Source of the DNA: Streptomyces sp. SID10853
GTDB taxonomy: Bacteria > Actinomycetota > Actinomycetes > Streptomycetales > Streptomycetaceae
Assembly (NCBI RefSeq): GCF_010548145.1
Contig: NZ_JAAGLN010000002.1
Coordinates: 1 to 64,000, forward strand
DNA: 64,000 nt
Reading direction: 5' to 3'
Part shown: positions 43,417 through 50,684 of the stretch, one piece after another
Layout: every line of letters starts with the position of its first letter
Numbering within the stretch: the first letter of the stretch is position 1
Position numbers and translations under genes: made by a program
Notes under the pieces: generated by a model
Database searches by the model: none
Told to the model about the DNA's origin: nothing
Seen by the model: only the letters and a program-made list of their open reading frames with translations

Positions 43417-45176
43417 CGGTCCTCTCCCCCAGCTTCGCCGCCGGCGGTGTCCGGGGTCTCCGGGGTCTCCGGGGTCTCCGGGGTGTCCTGGGTCGTGCGG
43501 CTCTCCCGGGTCCTGCGGGGCTGCGGGATCCCCGGGGTTTTCGGAGCCTTCGGGGTGCCGGAGGTATTCGGGGCCTTCGGGGCGCCGGGGGCCTTCGGTG
43601 CGCCCGTCCCGTCCGGCAGGGCGTTGTCGCCGTTCCCGCCGTGTTCCAGGTGGCCGGCCGTGGCTCCGGTCATCGCCGAGCCCAGTTCCTCGGGGGTGAT
43701 CGTCGCGGGGTCCGCGTCCGCGACCAGCCGTCCGCGGTACATCACCCGCAGGGTGTCGGACAGGCCGATCAGCTCGTCCAGGTCGGCGGAGATCAGCAGG
43801 ACGGCCAGCCCTTCGCGGCGGGCCTCCTTGATCTGGTCCCAGATCTGGGCCTGCGCGCCGACGTCCACACCCCGGGTGGGGTGTGCGGCGATCAGCAGCT
43901 TGGGGCGGTGGCTCATCTCGCGGCCGACGATCAGCTTCTGCTGGTTGCCGCCGGAGAGGGAGGCCGCGGTGACGTCGATCCCGGGGGTACGCACGTCGTA
44001 CTCGGCGACGATCCGTTCGGTGTCGGCGCGGGCCGCCTTGGCGTCGATCAGCCCGCGGCGGGAGTTGGGCCGCTCCGTGACATGGCCGAGTATCCGGTTC
44101 TCCCAGAGCGGTGCCTCCAGGAGCAGGCCGTGCCGGTGGCGGTCCTCGGGGATGTAGCCGACGCCGCTCTCCCGGCGCTTGCGGGTGGGCGCGTGCGAGA
44201 TGTCGGTGGTGTCGAGGGTGATGACACCGCCGTCGGGGTCCCGCATGCCCATGATCGCTTCGACGAGTTCGGCCTGGCCGTTGCCCTCCACGCCCGCGAT
44301 GCCGAGGACTTCGCCCTGGTGGATGGTGAAGGAGATCCCGGAGAGCACCTCACGTACGACACCGTCGGTGTCGACCGCGGTGAGCTTCAGACCGTCGAGG
44401 GTGAGCATCGGCGCGTCGGTGACCGTCGACTCACGCGTCTCGGGTGAGGGCAGCTCGCTGCCGACCATCAGCTCGGCCAGCTGCTTCGACGTGGTGGTCG
44501 CCGGGTCGGCGCTGCCCACGGTCGTACCGCGCCGGATGACGGTGATCTCGTCGGCGACGGAGAGCACCTCACCGAGCTTGTGCGAGATGAAGATGACCGT
44601 CAGGCCCTCGGACTTGAGCTCGCGGAGGTTGTCGAAGAGCGCGTCGACCTCCTGCGGGACCAGGACCGCGGTCGGCTCGTCGAGGATGAGCGTACGGGCG
44701 CCGCGGTAGAGGACCTTGAGGATCTCCACACGCTGGCGGTCGGCGACGCCGAGGTTCTCGACGAGAACGTCCGGGCGGACGTTCAGGCCGTACGCGTCCG
44801 AGATCTCCCGGATCTTGTTGCGGGCCTTGGCGCCGATCCCGTACAGCTTCTCGCCGCCGAGGACCACGTTCTCCAGGACCGTGAGGTTGTCGGCGAGCAT
44901 GAAGTGCTGGTGCACCATCCCGATGCCGCGGGCGATGGCGTCGGCGGGGCTCGCGAACACGGCCTGGTCACCGTCGACGGCGATGGTGCCCTCGTCCGGC
45001 TTCTGCATGCCGTAGAGGATCTTCATCAGGGTCGACTTGCCGGCCCCGTTCTCACCGCACAGCGCGTGCACGGTGCCCTTGCGGACGGTGATGTCGATGT
45101 CGCGGTTGGCGACGACACCGGGGAATCGTTTGGTGATGCCGCGCAGTTCGACGGCGGGAGGGCTGGACGCGTTGAT
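43413..45176 (-). CDS. Nucleoside ABC transporter ATP-binding protein; apparent ATC start
   Basis: A 587-aa double ABC ATPase (YufO/NupO-like). First domain: LCGENGAGKSTLMKILYGMQ (Walker A), LGVADRQRVEILK and LILDEPTAVLVP (Walker B). Second domain: degenerate P-loop GVEGNGQAELVEAIMG, signature LSGGNQQKLIVGREM and LIAAHPTRGVD. A Pro/Gly/Thr-rich repeat tail (KAPGAPKAPNTSGTPKAP, ETPETPETPDT) follows. No ATG, GTG or TTG exists before the Walker A region. The frame opens cleanly after GAGGAG with ATC-AAC-GCG-TCC, where homologues would have ATG, so ATC at 45174-45176 is taken as the start. Confidence 0.93.
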   Translation of the reverse strand: MNASSPPAVELRGITKRFPGVVANRDIDITVRKGTVHALCGENGAGKSTLMKILYGMQKPDEGTIAVDGDQAVFASPADAIARGIGMVHQHFMLADNLTVLENVVLGGEKLYGIGAKARNKIREISDAYGLNVRPDVLVENLGVADRQRVEILKVLYRGARTLILDEPTAVLVPQEVDALFDNLRELKSEGLTVIFISHKLGEVLSVADEITVIRRGTTVGSADPATTTSKQLAELMVGSELPSPETRESTVTDAPMLTLDGLKLTAVDTDGVVREVLSGISFTIHQGEVLGIAGVEGNGQAELVEAIMGMRDPDGGVITLDTTDISHAPTRKRRESGVGYIPEDRHRHGLLLEAPLWENRILGHVTERPNSRRGLIDAKAARADTERIVAEYDVRTPGIDVTAASLSGGNQQKLIVGREMSHRPKLLIAAHPTRGVDVGAQAQIWDQIKEARREGLAVLLISADLDELIGLSDTLRVMYRGRLVADADPATITPEELGSAMTGATAGHLEHGGNGDNALPDGTGAPKAPGAPKAPNTSGTPKAPKTPGIPQPRRTRESRTTQDTPETPETPETPDTAGGEAGGEDR

Positions 45177-45254
45177 GGCGCACTCTCCTCGGGAGAAGGA
45201 GCGATGGGGCGGCGGAGCCCCGGCGGAGGCGGGGATGCGGTGAGACGCTAACGC

Positions 45255-45285
45255 GTCAACTATGCGCTACACGCGTAGAGTTGAC
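45255..45285. promoter_or_regulatory. Composite operator at the ABC transporter promoter
   Basis: CTACACGCGTAG (45267-45278, plus-strand reading) lies inside a larger inverted repeat, GTCAACTATGCG at 45255-45266 against CGCGTAGAGTTGAC at 45272-45285. The site is thus wider than at deoC or add and could bind a higher-order complex. Confidence 0.7.
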
Positions 45286-45295
45286 ACATTGTTAT

Positions 45296-45333
45296 GGGCC
45301 CGGCGAGAGGTACGCAACCCTCGCACCGGGCCC
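45296..45333. terminator. Terminator after the BMP lipoprotein gene
   Basis: GGGCCCGG at 45296-45303 pairs with CCGGGCCC at 45326-45333, with an imperfect extension inside. It separates the BMP gene from the ATPase promoter, allowing more lipoprotein than transporter. Confidence 0.7.
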
Positions 45334-45359
45334 AGGGTCTGCCGTGGGGAACAGCAGGG

Positions 45360-46418
45360 TCAGGGGGTCGTCCTGACCTTGACCTTGCCGTCCACGATCT
45401 TCTTCTGCGCGGCGGCGAGCTGGGTCTTGATGTCGTCGATGAAGCCACCGCTGGTGGCCAGCGAGACGCCGCCCTCGGCGAGCGAGTAGGTGTGCGTGCC
45501 GGTCATCGGCTTGCCCGCCCTGACCGACTTGACCAGGTCGTAGACGCCGATGTCGACGTTCTTGACGACGGAGGTCAGGATCGAGGACTTGTACTTCGCC
45601 AGCGAGGCGATGTTGTACTGGTCCGAGTCGACGCCGATCGCCCAGGCGCCCTTCTTGCCGTTGACGGCCTCGATGGCACCGTTGCCGGAGGAGCCGGCCG
45701 CCGAGTAGACGACGTCCGCGCCCTTGTCGAGCATGCCCTGCGCCGCCTCCTTGCCCTTGTCGGGGCTGGCGAAGCCGGAGGTGTCCGAGCCGTGGCTGAG
45801 GTACTGCCGGTCGATCTTGATCTTGCTGTTGGTGTCCTTGACGCCCTGGACGTAACCCGCCTCGAACTTCTTGATCAGCGGGACGTCCACACCGCCGATG
45901 AAGCCGACGTGGTGCGTCTTGGACTTGAGCGCCGCGGCGACACCCGCGAGGTAGGAGCCCTGCTCCTCGGTGAAGACGATGTTGTCGACGTTCTTGGCGT
46001 CGACGACCGAGTCCACGATGCCGAAGGTGACCTTCGGGTACTTCGCGGCGACCTGCTTCATCGAGTTCGCGTAGGCGTAACCGATGCCGACGATCGGGTT
46101 GTAGCCCGCGTCCGCGAGGTCGGTGAGCCGCTGGATGCGGTCGGCCTCGGTGTCGGTGGTCTTCGCGGTGAGTTCCTTGATGCTGCCGCCGAACTCCTTC
46201 TTCGCCTTGTCCATTCCGCGGGCGGCCGAGTCGTTGAAGGAGTGGTCCCCGCGGCCACCGACGTCGTACGCGACACCGACCTTGACGCCCTTGGACGAGC
46301 CGGACGAGGAGGACTTGGAGTCCTCCTGCTGGGTCGACGTGCTGCCACAGGCGGAGACGGAGAGAGCGAGAGCAGCGGTGGCTATGCCAGACGCGGCGAT
46401 CTTGGTTACCCGGCGCAA
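45360..46418 (-). CDS. BMP-family nucleoside-binding lipoprotein
   Basis: A 352-aa substrate-binding lipoprotein of the BMP/PnrA (Med-like) family. The signal peptide ends in lipobox LSVSAC (Cys near 24) followed by a Ser/Gly linker. Then come VGVAYDVGGRGDHSFNDSAA (family N-terminal motif), VGIGYAYANSMKQVA, NIVFTEEQGSYLAGVAAALK, VGFIGGVDVPLIKKFEAGYV and GVDSDQYN. It binds purine/pyrimidine nucleosides for the ABC transporter downstream. It begins with TTG at 46418, with AAGGGA upstream. Its operator variant is at 46482-46493. Confidence 0.96.
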   Translation of the reverse strand: MRRVTKIAASGIATAALALSVSACGSTSTQQEDSKSSSSGSSKGVKVGVAYDVGGRGDHSFNDSAARGMDKAKKEFGGSIKELTAKTTDTEADRIQRLTDLADAGYNPIVGIGYAYANSMKQVAAKYPKVTFGIVDSVVDAKNVDNIVFTEEQGSYLAGVAAALKSKTHHVGFIGGVDVPLIKKFEAGYVQGVKDTNSKIKIDRQYLSHGSDTSGFASPDKGKEAAQGMLDKGADVVYSAAGSSGNGAIEAVNGKKGAWAIGVDSDQYNIASLAKYKSSILTSVVKNVDIGVYDLVKSVRAGKPMTGTHTYSLAEGGVSLATSGGFIDDIKTQLAAAQKKIVDGKVKVRTTP

Positions 46419-46481
46419 GAGGAGGTCCCTTCAAACCAAACCTGGAAGCGCCTCTTCCGGCGCTGGTTTTCGCGAGGATCG

Positions 46482-46493
46482 TAACGCGCGTAG
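46482..46493 (-). promoter_or_regulatory. Operator variant CTACGCGCGTTA, BMP promoter
   Basis: Read towards the gene this is CTACGCGCGTTA(C), one to two changes from the perfect palindrome, 64 bp upstream of the TTG start. A TACGAT -10-like element follows directly. Confidence 0.65.
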
Positions 46494-46570
46494 ATGTCAG
46501 GTAAAGGCCCCTTCGGAACCTGTTATCGGATCGACGCGAACGGGGCCGGCCCATCCGGTGACCTGTGTGC

Positions 46571-47920
46571 CTACATCCGGTGTCCATCCAGCAGCGCGGC
46601 CGCGGTGAACAGTTCCACGGCGACCTCGACCGACGCCTCATCGGGGTCGAAGTCGCCCCGGTGCAGGTCGCCTCGGGCACTGTCGCCGGGCGTGCGCACA
46701 CCGAGCCTGGCCATCGCACCCGGCACCTGCTCCAGGTACCAGGAGAAGTCCTCGCCGCCCAGGCTCTGCTCGGTGTCCTCGACCGAGTTCGGGCCGCGGC
46801 GCGCGGTCATGGCGTCACGCAACAGCTCGGCCACGGCGCCGTCGTTGACGACGGGCGGCACCCCGCGTACGTAATTGATCACCGACTTGGCCCGGTGCAG
46901 GTCGGCCACCTCGGCGATGGCCGCGTGCACCAGGTCGGGGGCGGCCCGCCAGGCGTCCAGGTCCAGGCAGCGCACGGTGCCGGAGAGTTCGGCGTGCTGC
47001 GGAATGACGTTGCAGGCGTGGCCGGCCTCGATCCGCCCCCAGGTCACCGCGAGCCCCGCCCGGGCGTCGACCCGCCGGGCCAGCAGCGCGGGGACCTCGG
47101 AGACGACCTTGGCGGCGGCGGTCACCAGATCGGTGGTGAGGTGGGGCCGCGCGGTGTGCCCGCCGGGGCCGTCCAGACTGACTTCGAGCCGGTCGCAGGC
47201 GGAGGTGATGGGCCCGGCCCGCAGCCCGATCCGCCCGGCGTCGACCTTGGGGTCGCAGTGCACACCGATGATCCGTCCGACGCCTTCGAGCACTCCGGAC
47301 TCGATGGCGTCGGGGGCGCCGCCCGGGAGCACCTCCTCGGCGGGCTGGAAGATCAGCCGCACCGGGTACGGCAGCTGCCCGGCACGGTGCAGCCGGGCGA
47401 GCACGAGCCCGGCGCCGAGCACGGCGGTGGTGTGCACGTCGTGCCCGCAGGCATGGGCCATACCGGGCACGGTGGAGCGGTAGTCGCAGTCGGCCTTGGT
47501 GTCCGGGATGGGCAGCGCGTCGATGTCGGCACGGAGGGCGAGCATGGGGCGGGGCCCGGCGCCACCGTGAGTCCCCGGGGCGTCGCCACCACTGTCACCC
47601 CCGTCGGCGCCATTAGCACCATCGATGCCGTCGGCGCCATCGACGCCGATGTCGCAGATGAGGCCGGTCCCGGTGTTGAGCACCCGGGGCGCGAGCCCGG
47701 CCAGTTCCAGCCGCGCCTTGAGGGCGGCGGTGGTACGGAACTCGTGGTTGCCCAGCTCCGGGTGCCGGTGCAGATCACGGCGGAAGGCGATCAGCTCGGC
47801 ACGGAGGGCGGCGGGCAGCACACCGGGCAGGGCCACGTCGGAGGCGGGGCGGCCACCACCAAGGGCATCACCGGCGCCGCCGGAGGGGCCGGGCTGCTCG
47901 GCATCGGACTCACGGGACAT
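46571..47920 (-). CDS. M20 family amidohydrolase with Gly-x-Asp insert
   Basis: A 449-aa M20 amidohydrolase/aminoacylase-like enzyme. DLHRHPELGNHEFRTTAALK near residue 49, LALRADIDALPIPDT near 127, MAHACGHDVHTTAVLGAG near 155, LIFQPAEEVLPGGAPDAI near 192 and SLGGEDFSWYLE near 400 are the metal and catalytic motifs. Residues 92-123 are an in-frame low-complexity insert (GADGIDGANGADGG...) absent from the first M20 enzyme of this window. It follows the BMP promoter on the same strand and may process amides linked to nucleoside or peptide use. ATG 47920 was chosen; the frame extends to 47956. Confidence 0.92.
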   Translation of the reverse strand: MSRESDAEQPGPSGGAGDALGGGRPASDVALPGVLPAALRAELIAFRRDLHRHPELGNHEFRTTAALKARLELAGLAPRVLNTGTGLICDIGVDGADGIDGANGADGGDSGGDAPGTHGGAGPRPMLALRADIDALPIPDTKADCDYRSTVPGMAHACGHDVHTTAVLGAGLVLARLHRAGQLPYPVRLIFQPAEEVLPGGAPDAIESGVLEGVGRIIGVHCDPKVDAGRIGLRAGPITSACDRLEVSLDGPGGHTARPHLTTDLVTAAAKVVSEVPALLARRVDARAGLAVTWGRIEAGHACNVIPQHAELSGTVRCLDLDAWRAAPDLVHAAIAEVADLHRAKSVINYVRGVPPVVNDGAVAELLRDAMTARRGPNSVEDTEQSLGGEDFSWYLEQVPGAMARLGVRTPGDSARGDLHRGDFDPDEASVEVAVELFTAAALLDGHRM

Positions 47921-48177
47921 CAACTGGTTCACCTGTTCAAGGTTAGGCCCCTTCACTGCTCAACTAACCATCGATCAACAAAAGTTCAGCCGCTTAGGCG
48001 AAAGAATCATGGCGCGGCGGGCTTGGGCTGAGGGTTTGGTGGGTATTGCAGGGGGCTGCTCCGACCCGGGCGGGCCCGAGTGGCCGCAGGGCTTTCCCTA
48101 GGCTGGTGGGGAGGCGGTTCCCGTACCGGGGCCGCCGTGACCGTGGCCGTGAGCCGGGATGCGACCGGACGGCAGAC

Positions 48178-48765
48178 ATGAGGTGGCTGAACGTGACGAA
48201 TCCGGTGTCGGACGCGGAAGCGCAGCAGGACGTCCGGGCGGAGGAGGGGGCGCGGGGCAGACGGCGGACCTCGCTGCTGCTGGCCGTGGCGGGGATCGCG
48301 TACGCCGTCGACCTGGGCAGCAAGCTGGCCGTGGTCGCGAAGCTGGAGGGCCACGCCCCCGTCAAGGTGATCGGCGGCTGGCTGGAGCTGAGCGCGATCC
48401 GCAACCCCGGTGCGGCGTTCGGCATCGGCGGGGCGACGACCATCCTGTTCACGGTGATCGCGGTGGCCATCGCCCTGGTGATCATCCGCATGGCGCGCCG
48501 CCTGTACAGCGGCCCGTGGGCGATCGCGCTGGGGCTGCTGCTCGGCGGCGCCCTCGGCAACCTGACGGACCGCCTCTTCCGCTCGCCTGGCGGCCTGCGA
48601 GGGGCGGTCGTCGACTTCATCGCGGTCCGCGATTTCAGCGTGATGAACCTGGCCGACTGGGCGATCTCCTGCGGGGGCGCCCTGATGGTGGTGCTCGCGT
48701 TCCTCGGGCGGGGTCTGGACGGAACCAGAAACGTCAAGGAGCAGCCGGGGGGCGGGGCCGAGTGA
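48178..48765 (+). CDS. lspA: Signal peptidase II
   Basis: A 195-aa lipoprotein signal peptidase with four membrane helices: [20 protein letters not shown], then [33 protein letters not shown] (first catalytic Asp) and [20 protein letters not shown] (second catalytic Asp). The usual FN before the second Asp reads MN. The N-terminus has an acidic extension. Streptomyces usually have lspA in another context (with ileS/rluD), so this may be a second copy. The ATG at 48178 has a weak ribosome binding site; inner GTGs are possible. Confidence 0.93.
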   Translation: MRWLNVTNPVSDAEAQQDVRAEEGARGRRRTSLLLAVAGIAYAVDLGSKLAVVAKLEGHAPVKVIGGWLELSAIRNPGAAFGIGGATTILFTVIAVAIALVIIRMARRLYSGPWAIALGLLLGGALGNLTDRLFRSPGGLRGAVVDFIAVRDFSVMNLADWAISCGGALMVVLAFLGRGLDGTRNVKEQPGGGAE

Positions 48766-49013
48766 CGGGGGCGGCCCCGGACGACTGGACGAGGGGTGAT
48801 CGGCCGCGGCCGAGTGTCGGCTGAGGATCGCCGGTGCGGGACATCTGGCTCGCGCGAATACCTGCGGTGGAGAGCGCACGGAGTTGAGCCACCAGGTCCG
48901 TCTCGCGGCCTACGGAGGCCACAGTCGGCTCCCATGCGGTCGGGCGTGGCACATGCGATCCGCTCGGCGTCGGCCATTACGCCGGACAGGCGGCGACTCC
49001 GGACAGGCGGCGC

Positions 49014-49577
49014 CTATGGGGCGGCCGGACTCGGATCACCTGGGCCGGCGAGCGAAGCGTCCGCCGACGCCGGCCACCGCACCACCACGGTGCCCGCCGC
49101 ACGGTCGAACTTGCTCTGCCAGTACGGCCGGTTCGACAGCAGTTGCACGAGCAGGACCGCTCCGACCAGAACATTGGCGACCGGAACCACGGTGGCCAAA
49201 CACGCCGCGGCCTCCCTGACCGCCGCTGCCCGGCGTGTGAGCGGCACCGTTCCATCGGTCCACAGCGGAACAACCTTCAGCCCGCACAGCCACTTGCCCA
49301 GCGACCGGCCCCACCGCTGCACCACTCTCACGTGCACGCGGACCGTCACGACGGGAACACCCACGAGCAGCAGAACAGAGAGAAGAAACGCCGCACCGTC
49401 CGAAGCGTCCGGATAGACGCTGTCAAAGACGACAGCAGCCAGAACACACAAGGCTGCGGCAAACACCGTCAGCACAACGAAGTCGACCAACCGCGCCACA
49501 ATCCGCCTGAGCGGACCCGCCAGCATCAACGTACCCGGACCAGCCGTTTCACCACCGGTGACGTAGTGAACCGACAC
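49014..49577 (-). CDS. RDD-family membrane protein
   Basis: A 187-aa RDD protein. The diagnostic RDD element is RRIVARLVDFVVLTVFAAAL near residue 30. TM2 is FLLSVLLLVGVPVVTVRVHV, the family motif WGRSLGKWLCGLKVVPL follows, and TM3 is AACLATVVPVANVLVGAVLL. Function unknown; possibly ion or lipid related. The true start is uncertain: GTG 49577 or the ATG about 45 bp further in. It is the last gene of the minus-strand island that carries the RHS toxin module. Confidence 0.82.
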   Translation of the reverse strand: MSVHYVTGGETAGPGTLMLAGPLRRIVARLVDFVVLTVFAAALCVLAAVVFDSVYPDASDGAAFLLSVLLLVGVPVVTVRVHVRVVQRWGRSLGKWLCGLKVVPLWTDGTVPLTRRAAAVREAAACLATVVPVANVLVGAVLLVQLLSNRPYWQSKFDRAAGTVVVRWPASADASLAGPGDPSPAAP

Positions 49578-49629
49578 TATGCCCGGGCGCACACCAAAGA
49601 GCGCCGAATAAATTATTCCTGAGGCTTCG

Positions 49630-50031
49630 TCAGCCACGATCAAGTATCTTTTCCACTTCCGCCTTGATGGCTTCCATGCTTTCACCATCCACCGCAAGTG
49701 GCGCTGCAAGCGTTTCGACCCATTGCCGCATTTCGACCGTCGTCAGATCTCGAACATGTGGATGCAAGACAGCCCTTCGGGTGATTATGACCCATCTGTG
49801 CGGATGGGCAGAAATTTGATACCAGTCCACGTAGGACTGCGCGTTGCCCGAAGATGGGCCGGAACGAACCGCTGCGATCAGCCCATCTCGAAGGCTGTTC
49901 AGCGCTCCAGCGAAGACGGGACTTCCATTGAGGATCTCGGAATCCTCAGACAGTTCGAACTTCAGCTCAATTCCAGCACGGAGCAGGACTTCCACCTGCT
50001 GCAGATCATCGAACTCAACCAGCTCCGCCAT
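49630..50031 (-). CDS. Hypothetical protein, candidate second immunity gene
   Basis: A 133-aa acidic, mostly helical cytosolic protein (AELVEFDDLQQVEVLLRAGI, SYVDWYQISAHPHRWVIITR, EAIKAEVEKILDRG). No family is recognised. GC and codon use are lower than the chromosomal norm, as in the gene before it. The gap to the preceding gene is 91 bp. Its position two genes downstream of a polymorphic toxin makes an immunity or orphan-immunity role possible but unproven. Confidence 0.7.
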   Translation of the reverse strand: MAELVEFDDLQQVEVLLRAGIELKFELSEDSEILNGSPVFAGALNSLRDGLIAAVRSGPSSGNAQSYVDWYQISAHPHRWVIITRRAVLHPHVRDLTTVEMRQWVETLAAPLAVDGESMEAIKAEVEKILDRG

Positions 50032-50122
50032 CAGATGGGGTTCCTTTTATGGAAGAGAACAGCTCCCGCCACAGCACTCGCCCGCTGATGTTGGGCCTGT
50101 CGGGTCCGTTCACAGGTTCCGT

Positions 50123-50671
50123 CTACGGCCGGTCGAATGTCATGACCTCAGTTCGGTGACCCGCACTCGGCGCAATCTCGTCTGCGATCTCGACGACGAA
50201 ATCAGGAAGCGCACCAGCAGAGGGCTTCCCGTTGGCCTCAAGCATCCCCGGCTCCGCCTTCCAGTCGATGAGGTGAACAAGAACCGAGTACCGGCCTGGA
50301 TCAAGAGGAATCTCCACGCGGTGCGCACGGGTATAGCTCCCGACTGCCTCCAGGCCCCCCAATTCGATCTTCCCCTTCGATACCAAGAGGTACGGAGTTG
50401 ACGAGACCAGACGGTAGTTCTGCTCACGCTCATCCAGGCCCCCCAAGGCAGATACGCCCCGCACCGAGACCTGAAACGCCCCGTCAGCTCCGATATTGAT
50501 AGGGACGAAGACTCCCGCAGCGATGTGCCGAACCAGCGCCGCGTCTTCGGCAATCTCGTCCTCCCAAGAGTCCAGGTCAGTTACCTCGGCAAAGCTCTCG
50601 GGCTGCCAGAGGGCACACATCCCAGCCCCAGTGCCAACAGGGACAGAGACGTTCAGATCAAGAAGGCCCAT
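50123..50671 (-). CDS. Hypothetical protein, probable immunity protein of the RHS toxin
   Basis: A 182-aa acidic protein (MGLLDLNVSVPVGTGAGMCA, LGGLDEREQNYRLVSSTPYL, ALPDFVVEIADEIAPSAGHR). It starts 13 bp after the RHS stop codon with no room for a promoter, and has low GC, both typical of a cognate immunity gene. No known Imm family is recognised. The initiator ATG follows a GATAATCCCGATGG context with a weak ribosome binding site. Confidence 0.78.
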   Translation of the reverse strand: MGLLDLNVSVPVGTGAGMCALWQPESFAEVTDLDSWEDEIAEDAALVRHIAAGVFVPINIGADGAFQVSVRGVSALGGLDEREQNYRLVSSTPYLLVSKGKIELGGLEAVGSYTRAHRVEIPLDPGRYSVLVHLIDWKAEPGMLEANGKPSAGALPDFVVEIADEIAPSAGHRTEVMTFDRP

Positions 50672-50684
50672 CGGGATTATCCAC

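Noticed and set aside
45360..46571. Purine-type riboswitch before the BMP gene
   Set aside because: The leader is short and shows no purine-aptamer signature; the operator and a -10-like element explain regulation.
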